Assembly (NCBI RefSeq): GCF_022230955.1
Contig: NZ_JAKKFI010000053.1
Coordinates: 1-64,000 of the forward strand
From: Micromonospora cabrerizensis
GTDB taxonomy: Bacteria; Actinomycetota; Actinomycetes; Mycobacteriales; Micromonosporaceae
Direction of reading: 5' to 3'
DNA: 64,000 nucleotides
The notes below the pieces were generated by a model, which worked only from the letters and a program-made list of their open reading frames with translations, did no database searches and was not told where the DNA came from. Shown piece after piece: positions 9,701 through 16,930 of the stretch. Positions within the stretch are counted from its first letter, which is position 1. Each line of letters opens with the position of its first letter. The position numbers were made by a program, and so were the translations under genes.

Positions 9701-10013
9701 CGATCCGGCCGGACCGGACCAGTGGCGCCGCGTCCTGCGGCAGCACGGTGAGCTGACCACGGTCGCGGGTGGTGACGAAGTGCAGATGGCCACGCCCGGG
9801 CCCGGGACGGACGGCAGCGGAGCCGGACGCGGTGACGGTGACCCGGTCCCCGGTGAGCAGGGTGACCGTCTTCGTGGTGGCGACGCCGGTCGCGGTACGC
9901 GGGGCGGCGTCGGGGGCTGTGGTGGGTGGACTGGCCACGGCGAGCGATGGAGTGCCCAGGACGAGGGCTGCTACCGCGGTGATCGCGGTGGTCATTCTGC
10001 TGCGTCGATGCAA
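6702..10013 (-). CDS. Secreted subtilisin-like (S8) serine protease
   Basis: This is a large extracellular peptidase of 1103 residues. Catalytic residues are visible as Asp in VAVLDTGID (about 226), His in GHGTHVAS (about 260) and Ser in SGTSMAAPHV (about 432). About 650 further residues follow, probably beta-rich domains. The start was set at TTG 10013 because CGAGGAGGATCCG places a strong ribosome binding site in front of it. The result is a basic N-region, a hydrophobic core and a signal cleavage near residue 27 (SLAVA). An operator-like palindrome lies 62 bases upstream. It probably degrades proteins in the environment. An open frame on the opposite strand is a codon-bias shadow. Confidence 0.92.
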   Translation of the reverse strand: MHRRSRMTTAITAVAALVLGTPSLAVASPPTTAPDAAPRTATGVATTKTVTLLTGDRVTVTASGSAAVRPGPGRGHLHFVTTRDRGQLTVLPQDAAPLVRSGRIDRRLFNVTELIAAGYDDARRDSLPVLVAGDAGSQRRAAAPTGLTVTAQLPAIGGVAATADKKQAASVWAALTGANARVGTAGGADRIWLDGRRRVTLDHSVPQIGAPAAHQAGFTGKGVRVAVLDTGIDAEHPDFTGRVAVSQNFSEATDAGDTVGHGTHVASIIAGSGAASAGKYRGVAPDATLLNGKVCEDLGCSDSAILAGMQWAAVDQQADVINMSLGGYDTPDVDPLEAAVESLTAQTGALFVISSGNDGTDGSVSSPSTAESALSVGAVDREDALADFSSRGPRVGDGGLKPDITAPGVEIVAARGEGTELGMPVGEGYVTLSGTSMAAPHVTGAVALLAQQHTGWAAAQLKATLMASAKPHPEQTAFQQGAGRVDVARAITQRVVSSPVSVSFGQPAWPHEDDTPIARKVDWRNDGPDPITLDLTLEVTGPDGQPAPAGLFTLAASQVTVPAGGAAGTTVTADTRLGTDGYWTGRIVARSGTTVAVTPVAVNREVESYQLTVRHLDATGAPSADHITALVNLETFASYDLFDPDGTVDVRVPKGRYGLVSLIFAEDRAAQLAQPELAVDGDTAVTVDARTAKPVRMAVPEPSAAPALVDIGVAFLSGDGYYGFGLLAFDFTGLTTGQLGRPVSGKRFVATIGSQWIKPEVEESPYLYALAESIPGRMPTGFDRTYRNRDLASVTHQFRGGYPGLVADRVVFPHLDPDLGGWAVNLPTTVPGQRVEHYNTNDVRWSSELMFGVVTDDGWLDGKAVLIAEPKAYRPGRHTRESWNSAPYGPSFPTPRWPGQGVTRFGDDIQVDVGLYGDADGHAGGSVVDTARTALYRDGKLVGESPEPGFGQFTVPPGNAGYRLEVSATRSFTDLSTEVSTAWTFRSRHVPGDDFRQLPVSAIRFTPPLSVDNAAPAGRSLVIPVQVQRQPGAAGSRVTKLTVDVSYDGGKTWQAAKVRNGGHGWTATVRHPAGPGYASLRASARDAAGNTVTERIIQAYRLR

Positions 10014-10074
10014 CGGATCCTCCTCGGTGGAGCGTTGATACCGATGACGAGTACATTGACCGCCGCCAGTATTA

Positions 10075-10087
10075 CATACCGGGTATG
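10075..10087. promoter_or_regulatory. Operator-like palindrome CATACCGGGTATG, copy 2
   Basis: This matches the site at 4279-4291 (15 identical bases, 10074-10088). It lies in the 142-bp region between the leftward protease gene and the rightward acetyltransferase gene, inside a relatively AT-rich stretch that should hold the protease promoter. One regulator may control the protease and the locus at 4.3 kb. Confidence 0.5.
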
Positions 10088-10155
10088 CAGGAAAGGGGTC
10101 GAAAATATGACGGACCTGCCAACCCCCGGCGGGCTTGGCGGGCATCATCGATCGG

Positions 10156-10713
10156 ATGACCTCCATGAAGGACCGGATGCTCGCCGGCGAGCCGTACATC
10201 GCTGACGATCCCGAGATCATCGCCGACCTGGACCGCGCCGCCCGACTGATGGAACGCTTCAACACCAGCGCCGCGGCCGACCCCCAGGCCCGCCTCGCGG
10301 CACTACGCGACCTGCTGGGCGAGCTGGGCGAGGGCACCTGGATCCGCCCACCGTTCTACTGCGACTACGGCTGGCAGATCCGCATCGGGCCGCGCAGCTT
10401 CGTCAACTACCAGTCCGTCTTCCTCGACGTCGCCCCGATCACCATCGGTGCCGACGTCCAGATCGGACCGAACGTCCAACTGCTGACCCCGACGCATCCG
10501 GTGGAACCCGGTCCACGCCGCGACAAGTGGGAGGCCGCCAAACCGATCACCATCGGCGACAACGTCTGGCTCGGCGGCGGCGCGATCGTGCTGGCAGGCG
10601 TGACGATCGGCGCGAACACCGTGGTCGGCGCGGGCGCGGTGGTCACCCGGGACCTGCCCGCCAACGTGGTGGCCGTCGGCAACCCCGCCCGGCCGGTCCG
10701 CGAACTGGACTGA
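10156..10713 (+). CDS. Maltose/galactoside O-acetyltransferase-like hexapeptide transferase
   Basis: This 185-residue protein of the LacA/Maa/NodL family transfers acetyl from acetyl-CoA to a sugar hydroxyl. It shows the Maa N-terminal helix (MKDRMLAGEPYIADDPEI), PFYCDYGWQIRIG, the catalytic-region histidine in TPTHPVEPGPR, and hexapeptide repeats ITIGDNVWLGGGA and VTIGANTVVGAGAVV. The start was taken at ATG 10156; ATG 10168 or TTG 10135 are alternatives. No ribosome binding site is seen, which fits a leaderless message. The natural substrate is unknown. Confidence 0.9.
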   Translation: MTSMKDRMLAGEPYIADDPEIIADLDRAARLMERFNTSAAADPQARLAALRDLLGELGEGTWIRPPFYCDYGWQIRIGPRSFVNYQSVFLDVAPITIGADVQIGPNVQLLTPTHPVEPGPRRDKWEAAKPITIGDNVWLGGGAIVLAGVTIGANTVVGAGAVVTRDLPANVVAVGNPARPVRELD

Positions 10714-10752
10714 CTACCGTCGACCCCGGCCGGCTCAGGCCGTGCAGGCCGC

Positions 10753-11400
10753 TCAGACCGCCGACGGCTCGGGGAGGCGGACCACGAGATCGGCCCGGTC
10801 AGCCGTGGGTGTGATCAGGGCCGCGTTCGACTCGTCGCTGCCCAACGCCCAGGCCCGCGCCTGCTCCGGCGACCGACCGTACGCCTCGTGCCGGGCGGTC
10901 AACCGACGCTGGCGCAGCTCGGCGTCCAGATCCAGGAACCACGCCTCGTGCAGCAGGGGCCGGATCTCCTGCCACGGGTCATCCGGCAGCAGCAGGTAGT
11001 TGCCCTCGGTCACCACCAGCCGCACCGACGGCGGCACCTCGATCGCCCCGGCCACCGGCTCCTCCAGGTCCCGCCGGAACTCCGGGGCGTAGACCGAGGT
11101 CGGCTCCAGGCGACGTAACCGGCGCAACATCGAGACAAAGCCGTTGGCGTCGAACGTGTCCACCGCGCCCTTGCGTTCGGCGCGGCCCAGCCGGACCAGC
11201 TGCGACTGGGCCAGGTGGAAGCCGTCCATCGGCACCAGGCGGGCGGTCGGCCCCACCTCCGCCACGATCAGCTCGGCCAGCGTGGACTTTCCGGCACCCG
11301 GCGCGCCGGCGATGCCGAGCAGTTGTCGCGGCCCGGCCTCGGCCAGCACCAACGCCCGTCCCACCAACTCGTCGACGGACCGCACCTGGGCCGGTGGCAT
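10753..11400 (-). CDS. Nucleoside/nucleotide kinase-family P-loop protein (uridine kinase / pantothenate kinase-like)
   Basis: The 215-residue P-loop kinase has GIAGAPGAGKST (Walker A, about 29-40), a PMDGFHL substrate motif (about 58-64) typical of the uridine kinase/phosphoribulokinase/CoaA superfamily, and VTEGNYLLL (about 133). It resembles the FrcK/YggC group, so the phosphate acceptor could be a sugar or nucleoside. Its ATG at 11400 overlaps the stop of the upstream SIMPL gene by one base (TGATG). It is the last gene of the leftward fdxA-dapC-tyrA operon. Confidence 0.85.
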   Translation of the reverse strand: MPPAQVRSVDELVGRALVLAEAGPRQLLGIAGAPGAGKSTLAELIVAEVGPTARLVPMDGFHLAQSQLVRLGRAERKGAVDTFDANGFVSMLRRLRRLEPTSVYAPEFRRDLEEPVAGAIEVPPSVRLVVTEGNYLLLPDDPWQEIRPLLHEAWFLDLDAELRQRRLTARHEAYGRSPEQARAWALGSDESNAALITPTADRADLVVRLPEPSAV

Positions 11401-12050
11401 CAGTCGAGGACCGGATCGCTGATGGTGAACCGCGCCTGCACCGCCGCCCGCACCGTCTGCGGCTGCGGGTCCAGCTCAAGCTCCGGCGGGCCGCCACCCG
11501 CCCCGCCGCCCCGGGCGAGTGCCGCCCGGGCGAACATCGGCCCGTCGGCCGGGCCGGTGTCGGCCAGCTCGATCAGCGCGGTGACCCGGGCGCCGAGCGC
11601 CTCCGCGTACTCCCGGGCCCGCAGCAGCGCGTCGCGGATCGCGGCGTGTCGCGCCTCGCGGTGCGTGGGGCTGTCCGGACGAAGCTCCCACCAGGGGCCG
11701 CTCACCGAGACCTGGTCCTGGTCGGCCAGCCGGAGCATCAGCTCACCGAGCGCGGTGAAGTCGGTGACCGTGACCGTCGTGGTGACGCTGCCGAGCCATC
11801 CCACCACCCGCTCGCCCGAGCGCTTGGTCTGCGGCCGGACCCACAGGTCACCGGTCTCCCGCCGGGCGACCGCCGGCTCGGAACCGTCCAACAGCACCCG
11901 AACGGCGGCGGCCCGCTCGGCGAGCTGGGTCAACGTCGCCTCCCGATCCCGACCACGGGCCGTCACCGTGACCGCGAACCGGGCCAGCTCGGGCGGCACC
12001 TCCCGGGTCACCTCGCCGCGCACCTGCACCACCGGGCCGTCCATCGCCAT
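11400..12050 (-). CDS. SIMPL domain (DUF541) protein
   Basis: The 216-residue protein matches the SIMPL/DUF541 fold: VVQVRGEVTREVPPELARF at the N-terminus, TVTARGRDREATLTQL, and the late segment EARHAAIRDALLRAREYAEALG. Unlike many homologues it has no signal peptide, so it is probably cytoplasmic. The cellular role of the family is unclear. It sits 11 bases after tyrA and is coupled to the following kinase gene. Confidence 0.8.
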   Translation of the reverse strand: MAMDGPVVQVRGEVTREVPPELARFAVTVTARGRDREATLTQLAERAAAVRVLLDGSEPAVARRETGDLWVRPQTKRSGERVVGWLGSVTTTVTVTDFTALGELMLRLADQDQVSVSGPWWELRPDSPTHREARHAAIRDALLRAREYAEALGARVTALIELADTGPADGPMFARAALARGGGAGGGPPELELDPQPQTVRAAVQARFTISDPVLD

Positions 12051-12060
12051 GCCTGTCAGC

Positions 12061-13089
12061 CTAGTCAGCCACGGGAAGCCACGCGGTGTAGGAAACCGCG
12101 TCCCGGTCGACCTGACACCCGGTCAGGTGCCCGCCGACGTCGCCCAGCCCGCGCAGCCAGGTCACCTCGGCGTCATGGTCGCCGCCGACCGCGAACTCCC
12201 GGCTCTGACCGGCGAACCGGCGACCCAACAACGCCGACCGGGCCGCCCTCGCCTCCGCGTACCCGGCGATGAGCGCCGGCGCGTCGTCGGCCCGCAGGGC
12301 GGCGGCCAGCCCGTCCAGGAAGGCGCGGACCTCGTCCAGCTCGTGCAGGACCCGGTCACGGTTGCCGAGCAGCATGTTCGCGGTCCGCTCCGCAGGTGTA
12401 CCGGCGACCCGGGTGCCGTCGGAGAAACTGCCCGCCGCCAGCGTCAGCACCGCGTCGCGCAGCGGCGCCCGCTGCGTCGCCCCGGCCAGCGCACCGGCCA
12501 GCAGGTGCGGCACGTGCGAGGCGAGCGCGGCCACCGAGTCGTGCGCCGACGCGGACATCGGCACGACCCGGGCCTCGAACAGCTCCACCAGCAGCCCGGT
12601 CAGCCAGCGGAAGGCGTCGGTCGCGGTGCCCGGGCCCGGGCAGAGCACCCAGGCGGCACCCGCCAGCAGGGTCGGCGAGGCGGCGGTCAGGCCGGCGGAC
12701 TCCGCACCGGCCATCGGGTGACCGGGGACGAACCGGGCCGCGAGCCCGAGTCGGTGGGCTGCCTCGGCCACCTCGACCTTGGTGCTACCGACGTCGGTGA
12801 GCACGCAGCCGGGCGCGGTCAGCTCGGCCACCAGGGCCAGGGTGCGGGCGAGAGTCGGCAGCGGGCCGCAGAGGAAGACGACGTCCCGACCGGCCACGGC
12901 CTGCTCGATCGTGGCCGGGGAGACCACTCCCCGGTGCTGGGCCCGCTCCCGGGTCACCGGGTCCGGATCCCATCCGACGACGTCCACGCCGGCCTCGGCC
13001 AGGCGGAGCAGCACCGAACCGCCGATCAGACCCGTACCGATCACGGCCGCCCGCACCCCGGCGTACCGCCCGGTCGTGCCGTCGGTCAT
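12061..13089 (-). CDS. tyrA: Prephenate dehydrogenase
   Basis: TyrA oxidatively decarboxylates prephenate to 4-hydroxyphenylpyruvate for tyrosine synthesis, using NAD(P). The 342-residue protein opens with a Rossmann motif (AAVIGTGLIGGSVLLRL), then LTDVGSTKVEVAEAA and PGHPMAGAESAG, both typical of TyrA. The C-terminal part is helical (SHVPHLLAGALAGA). It starts 15 bases after the dapC stop in the leftward operon. Grouping with an aminotransferase is reasonable for amino-acid synthesis. Confidence 0.92.
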   Translation of the reverse strand: MTDGTTGRYAGVRAAVIGTGLIGGSVLLRLAEAGVDVVGWDPDPVTRERAQHRGVVSPATIEQAVAGRDVVFLCGPLPTLARTLALVAELTAPGCVLTDVGSTKVEVAEAAHRLGLAARFVPGHPMAGAESAGLTAASPTLLAGAAWVLCPGPGTATDAFRWLTGLLVELFEARVVPMSASAHDSVAALASHVPHLLAGALAGATQRAPLRDAVLTLAAGSFSDGTRVAGTPAERTANMLLGNRDRVLHELDEVRAFLDGLAAALRADDAPALIAGYAEARAARSALLGRRFAGQSREFAVGGDHDAEVTWLRGLGDVGGHLTGCQVDRDAVSYTAWLPVAD

Positions 13090-13104
13090 CGCCGCCGCCC
13101 TGGG

Positions 13105-14211
13105 TCAGGCCCGCAGCCGGCCGGCGACCGCCGCGACGCGCTCGTCGGACTCGGTCAGCGCAACCCGGACGTGCTGCCCGGCGGTGGGGCCGTAGAAGAC
13201 GCCGGCGGCGACCAGGATGCCCCGCCGAGCCAGCCAGTCGACCGTCTCCCAGCAGTCTTCACCTCGGGTGAGCCAGAGGTAGAGACCCGCCTCGGAGTGC
13301 TCGACGGTGAACCCGGCGCCGGTGAACGCGGCCGCGAGCACCTCCCGCCGGGCGCGGTAGCGCTCCCGCTGTTCCTCGGCGTGTCGCTCGTCCTCCAGTG
13401 CGGCCACCATGGCCGCCTGCACGGGCGCGGGCACGATCATGCCGGCGTGCTTGCGGACCTTCAGCAGCTCCGCGACGAGCGCCGGGTCACCGGCGACCAA
13501 GCCGGCCCGGTAGCCGGCCAGGTTGGAACGCTTGGACAGGGAGTGCACAGCGAGCACACCGGCGTAACTGCCGCCGCTGACCTGCGGGGACAGCACCGAG
13601 ACCGGCTCGGCCGACCAGCCCAGCGGCAGGTAGCACTCGTCGCTGGCGACCACCGCGCCGCGTTCCCGCGCCCAGTCGACCACCTTCTTGAGGTGCGCCG
13701 CGGGCAGCACCCGGCCGGTCGGGTTGCCGGGCGAGTTGACCCAGACCAACCGGACCCGCGAGGTCGGCCCGACCGAGGTGAGCGAGTCGGTACGAACGAC
13801 GGTGGCACCAGCCAGCCGAGCCCCGTCCTCGTAGGTCGGGTACGCGATCGACGGCACCACCACCACGTCACCCGGGCCGATGCCGAGCAGGGTGGGCAGC
13901 CAGGCGACCAGCTCCTTCGAGCCGATGGTCGGCAGCACGCCGAGACCGTCGACGCCAGCGCCACAGGCCCGCGACACCCACGCCGCGATAGCGGCCCGCA
14001 ACGTCGGGGTGCCGGCGGTCAGCGGGTAACCGGGAGCATCGGACGCGTCAGCCAACGCCCGGCGGATCACCTCGGGCACCGAGTCGACCGGCGTACCCAT
14101 GGAGAGGTTGATCAGGCCCTCCGGATGCGCCGCGGCCAGAGTGGCCGCGGCGTCCAGGGTGTCCCAGGTGAACTCGGGCAGCCGCGACGAGACCGGCGCG
14201 GGCCGGTTCAG
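13105..14211 (-). CDS. dapC: Succinyldiaminopimelate (PLP-dependent) aminotransferase
   Basis: DapC converts N-succinyl-2-amino-6-ketopimelate to N-succinyl-LL-diaminopimelate with glutamate as amino donor. It is a fold-type I aminotransferase with LINLSMGTPVD near residue 32, VNSPGNPTGR near 160, and the PLP lysine in HSLSKRSNLAGYR near 220. No ATG, GTG or TTG lies close upstream of the conserved N-terminus. A CTG at 14211 overlaps the fdxA stop as CTGA, exactly where a coupled start is expected, giving 368 residues. With dapD and dapE nearby, three steps of the succinylase pathway lie within 10 kb. Confidence 0.88.
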   Translation of the reverse strand: MNRPAPVSSRLPEFTWDTLDAAATLAAAHPEGLINLSMGTPVDSVPEVIRRALADASDAPGYPLTAGTPTLRAAIAAWVSRACGAGVDGLGVLPTIGSKELVAWLPTLLGIGPGDVVVVPSIAYPTYEDGARLAGATVVRTDSLTSVGPTSRVRLVWVNSPGNPTGRVLPAAHLKKVVDWARERGAVVASDECYLPLGWSAEPVSVLSPQVSGGSYAGVLAVHSLSKRSNLAGYRAGLVAGDPALVAELLKVRKHAGMIVPAPVQAAMVAALEDERHAEEQRERYRARREVLAAAFTGAGFTVEHSEAGLYLWLTRGEDCWETVDWLARRGILVAAGVFYGPTAGQHVRVALTESDERVAAVAGRLRA

Positions 14212-14534
14212 TGGCCCTCGCCGCGCGGCGGCTGCGCGGCGACGAAGGTGGCGTCCTTCTCCACCTTGCCGATCTTCGAGGCGCCACCGGGCGAGCCCAG
14301 GTCCTCGAAGAACTCGTAGTTGGCGCCGGTGTAGTCCTTCCACTGCTCCGGGACGTCGTCCTCGTAGAAGATCGCCTCCACCGGGCAGACGGGCTCACAG
14401 GCACCACAGTCGACGCACTCGTCGGGGTGGATGTAGAGCATCCGATTGCCCTCGTAAATGCAGTCGACCGGGCACTCCTCGATGCATGCCTTGTCGAGCA
14501 CATCCACGCACGGCTCGGCGATGATGTAGGTCAC
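14208..14534 (-). CDS. fdxA: 7Fe ferredoxin (3Fe-4S/4Fe-4S)
   Basis: This is a small electron carrier of 108 residues. The cysteine pattern near the N-terminus (CVDVLDKACIEECPVDC) and CVDCGACEPVCP near residue 40-51 define one 3Fe-4S and one 4Fe-4S cluster, followed by the longer acidic FdxA tail. GTG 14534 is preceded by GGAGGAGAAGACCG, a strong ribosome binding site. It heads the leftward operon and its stop overlaps the proposed CTG start of dapC. Confidence 0.95.
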   Translation of the reverse strand: MTYIIAEPCVDVLDKACIEECPVDCIYEGNRMLYIHPDECVDCGACEPVCPVEAIFYEDDVPEQWKDYTGANYEFFEDLGSPGGASKIGKVEKDATFVAAQPPRGEGH

Positions 14535-14613
14535 CGGTCTTCTCCTCCGCAAGACACGTCGCGATCTCCCGCGACGGTAAGAGCCTAGTATCTCGCCGGG
14601 GAGGGGGTCGATC

Positions 14614-15729
14614 GTGCTCCGACAGCAGGATGTGGGACACCGGATCGTGGTTCGCCGGATTGTGGGGATTCGCGAAGGTCGCCCGCTATTCTCCGATGCT
14701 CTCGGTGAGCTGGTGGAGCTGAGCGAGACTCATCTCACGCTGGCCACGGCGCACGGTCCGCTGCGGGTTCCGGTGACACAGGTCCACCGCGCCAAGCGGG
14801 TCCCACCGACCCGTCGACCCACCGCGGCGGCCGTGGTGGCGCTGGAACGGGCCGCCGACGAGGCCTGGCCGGCACCGACGCGGGGCCGCATCGGCGACTG
14901 GCTGCTCCGCTCGGCCGACGGCTGGACCGGACGAGCCAACTCCGCGCTGCCGATCGGCGACCCGGACCGCCCGCTGGCCGCCGCCGTGGACGAGGTCGAG
15001 CGCTGGTACGCCGAGCAGGGCCAGCCCGCGATGATCAACACGCCGCTCCCGCTGGCCGCACCGGTCGGCACCGAACTGGACGCCCGCGGCTGGACCGCCC
15101 GCCCGCCGACACTGGTGCAGACCGCGCCACTCCCCCTGCCGTCGTCCGTCGAAGCCCCTGCCGGACCCGTCGGCCCGATCCCCACCGAGGCCATCGGTGG
15201 CGCCGACCCGACCAGCAAACCGGGTGGTCCTGCCCTCGGTGCGGTCGTTGAGCTGGCGACCGCGCAGCCCGGCGCTGCCGGTGGGCAGCCCGGCAACGCT
15301 GGCGGGCAGGCTGGTCGGTGGGACGGTGCGGTCGTTGAGCTGGCGACCGCGCCGAGCGAGGGGTGGCTGGCCGTCGCCGCCGGCCGCAAGGGCGGCCTGC
15401 CGGACGCCGCCCGGCACGTGCTCACCGCCGTGGACCAGGTCCGCTTCGCCCACGGGTACGTCAACGGCACGCTGGTGGCGGTCGGCCGGGGCACGGTGAC
15501 CGGCCAGGGCCGCTGGTTGGGCCTCAGCCTGATCGAGGTGTCACCGGTGGCCCGCCGGCATGGGCTGGCCCGCCAGGTGATCCACGAGCTGGTCGCCTGG
15601 GGCGTGTCCGCGGGCGCGACCCGGGCGTTCCTCCAGGTCGAGCAGCACAACACGGCGGCGGTCGCGCTCTACCAGCGGCTCGGCTTCGTCACCCACCACA
15701 CCTACCTGACAAGGGTCGCCCCGCACTGA
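14614..15729 (+). CDS. GNAT-family N-acetyltransferase with SH3-like N-terminus
   Basis: This is an acetyl-CoA dependent acetyltransferase of 371 residues. The N-terminal 65 residues form a small beta domain (HRIVVRRIVG, LTLATAHGPLRVPV), as in actinobacterial proteins related to M. tuberculosis Rv0428c. The C-terminal GNAT core has VSPVARRHGLARQVIHELV (motif A) and FLQVEQHNTAAVALYQRLGF. Between them lies a Gly/Pro/Ala-rich linker with a duplicated A-V-V-E-L-A-T-A segment. GTG 14614 follows CGGGGAGGGGGTCGATC, and a TAGTAT -10 box lies at 14585-14590. The substrate is unknown. Confidence 0.87.
   Translation: MLRQQDVGHRIVVRRIVGIREGRPLFSDALGELVELSETHLTLATAHGPLRVPVTQVHRAKRVPPTRRPTAAAVVALERAADEAWPAPTRGRIGDWLLRSADGWTGRANSALPIGDPDRPLAAAVDEVERWYAEQGQPAMINTPLPLAAPVGTELDARGWTARPPTLVQTAPLPLPSSVEAPAGPVGPIPTEAIGGADPTSKPGGPALGAVVELATAQPGAAGGQPGNAGGQAGRWDGAVVELATAPSEGWLAVAAGRKGGLPDAARHVLTAVDQVRFAHGYVNGTLVAVGRGTVTGQGRWLGLSLIEVSPVARRHGLARQVIHELVAWGVSAGATRAFLQVEQHNTAAVALYQRLGFVTHHTYLTRVAPH
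15238..15351. repeat. 27-bp in-frame direct repeat inside the GNAT gene
   Basis: The 27 bases at 15238-15264 are repeated exactly at 15325-15351. The offset is 87 bases (29 codons), so the frame is kept and both copies encode G-A-V-V-E-L-A-T-A. This marks a recent internal duplication in the interdomain linker. Confidence 0.85.
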
Positions 15730-15735
15730 CCCCAA

Positions 15736-15787
15736 CGGGTCGACGGGTCGGCGGGTCGGCGGGTCGGCGGGTCGACGGGTCGGCGGA
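15736..15787. repeat. Tandem 9-mer array GGGTCGGCG / GGGTCGACG
   Basis: Five to six head-to-tail copies of GGGTCGGCG, with A/G variation at the seventh base, start just after the GNAT stop codon. They run straight into the first 129-bp element. Confidence 0.8.
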
Positions 15788-15791
15788 GGCG

Positions 15792-15920
15792 CTGATCGAC
15801 TCGGCTTTCAGGAAATCGCGGCATCCGCACGCCTCGGAGACCACGACTTCCGGAAACCCGAGTCGATCAAGGCCCGGACACCGCGACTTTCGCGAAACCC
15901 GAGTCGATCAAGGCGCGCAC
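15792..15920. repeat. 129-bp repeated element, copy A
   Basis: It starts CTGATCGACTCGGCTTTC and ends with CGAGTCGATCAAGG plus CGCGCAC. By eye it is identical to copy B at 16078-16206 at 125 of 129 positions. GATCGACTCGG near its start is inverted as CCGAGTCGATC at two internal places, so each copy can fold in two alternative ways. Confidence 0.85.
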
Positions 15921-16014
15921 AGCTCCACAACTCGGCCAGGATGCACCTCTGACCAGCAGCCCGACTGGTGCCAGCGTCACTGGCCGGCACCAACCGCTGC
16001 GGGGACCAGCTCGG

Positions 16015-16080
16015 ACCTGCACTGGCCGCCGCGCTCGCCTGCACTGGCCGCCGCGCTCGCCTGCACTGGCCGCCGCGCTG
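16015..16080. repeat. 22-bp triple tandem repeat
   Basis: Three head-to-tail copies of a unit of form CTGCACTGGCCGCCGCGCTCGC lead directly into the 129-bp copy B. The last copy is changed to end in GCTG, which is the first triplet of copy B. Confidence 0.75.
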
Positions 16081-16206
16081 ATCCACTCGGCTTTCAGGAA
16101 ATCGCGGCATCCGCATGCCTCGGAGACCACGACTTCCGGAAACCCGAGTCGATCAAAGCCCGGACACCGCGACTTTCGCGAAACCCGAGTCGATCAAGGT
16201 GCGCAC
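16078..16206. repeat. 129-bp repeated element, copy B
   Basis: This is the second copy of the element at 15792-15920, in the same orientation, with four substitutions. One substitution (GATCGACTCGG to GATCCACTCGG) disrupts the outer inverted repeat. It continues directly into the roughly 60-bp tandem repeat. Confidence 0.85.
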
Positions 16207-16345
16207 CGGGCCGGCCGAGCAGGCGCAGGCCACCTGGCCAGCACGAGTCGATCAAGGCCCACACCTGGGCCGGCCGAGCAGGCGCACGCCGCCTGGCCAG
16301 CGCGAGTCGATCAAGGCCCAAACCTGGGCCGGCCAAGCAGGTCGG
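16207..16345. repeat. About 60-bp tandem repeat carrying GAGTCGATCAAGGCCC
   Basis: A unit of about 59-61 bases beginning GGGCCGGCCGAGCAGGCGCA and containing GCGAGTCGATCAAGGCCCA occurs twice, plus a partial third copy. It shares the GAGTCGATCAAGG core with the 129-bp elements, so both arrays probably grew from one ancestor. Confidence 0.75.
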
Positions 16346-16383
16346 GCAGGCGTACGCCCGGCCTGGCGCGCGAGGCGGCAGGG

Positions 16384-16848
16384 TCAGCGGCGTACGACGC
16401 GGCGGGGCTTCGCGGCCTTGACCTCGGCGTACCGCTTGAGCTGCTGCGAGCGGTAGTCCCGTCCGAGCGCGGTGAGCAGCAGGTAGCCGACCAGCACCCC
16501 GGCGCCGGCGGCAAGCAGGTAGAGCCAGATCTGGGCGAAGAACGTCGCCGCGCCGCCGGCGAACGGGTTGTGACCGATCAGCAGGGGTCCGACCAGCACG
16601 GTCAACAGCATCGCCACCAGTACGACGAGGGCCATGTCGGCTCCCCAGTCCGCCAGTGGTCGACGACGAGCCCAGCGGAAGGCGGCCACGGCCACGATCA
16701 ACCCGATCACCGCGAACATCGCCAGTGACACCCGGTCTGCGGCGGTGTCGTCACCCTCGAAACCGAACCGGATGATCAGCCGGGCGACCACGTTGACCGC
16801 GAACAGTGCTGCAACGAGCACCCCGACGTCACGCCACCGTCTGTCCAT
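16384..16848 (-). CDS. Hypothetical membrane protein, four predicted helices
   Basis: The 154-residue protein has four hydrophobic stretches: VGVLVAALFAVNVVARLI, VSLAMFAVIGLIVAVAAF, MALVVLVAMLLTVLVGPLLI and IWLYLLAAGAGVLVGYLLL. A basic cytoplasmic tail ends RRVVRR. ATG 16848 follows AGGAGGTCCTTCC, a near-perfect ribosome binding site. I do not recognise a named family. It is preceded by a similar membrane gene and mshB on the same strand, but 82 bases separate it from them. Confidence 0.75.
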   Translation of the reverse strand: MDRRWRDVGVLVAALFAVNVVARLIIRFGFEGDDTAADRVSLAMFAVIGLIVAVAAFRWARRRPLADWGADMALVVLVAMLLTVLVGPLLIGHNPFAGGAATFFAQIWLYLLAAGAGVLVGYLLLTALGRDYRSQQLKRYAEVKAAKPRRVVRR

Positions 16849-16930
16849 GGAAGGACCTCCTGCCGTACGCCCCGTCGCGGGGCCCGCTTCCCTGGCAGGA
16901 ATATCTACCACCCTTACCTGGGTGGCGTCA

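Larger units (their letters stand above)
15730..16383. other. Gene-free repeat cluster between the GNAT gene and the membrane-protein gene
   Basis: These 654 bases hold no credible gene on either strand. They are almost entirely repeats: a tandem 9-mer array, two copies of a 129-bp element, a 22-bp triple repeat and a roughly 60-bp tandem repeat. The string GAGTCGATCAA recurs at least six times. No transposase or CRISPR-like regular spacing is present. Confidence 0.75.

Noticed and set aside
7248..10205. A 985-codon open frame on the plus strand opposite the S8 protease
   Set aside because: It mirrors the third-position GC bias of the protease gene, has low-complexity Arg/Gly/Val composition and no family motifs.
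15792..16345. Possible CRISPR array from repeated GAGTCGATCAAGG
   Set aside because: Repeat spacing is irregular, the repeats lie in larger duplicated blocks rather than between unique spacers, and no cas genes are present.
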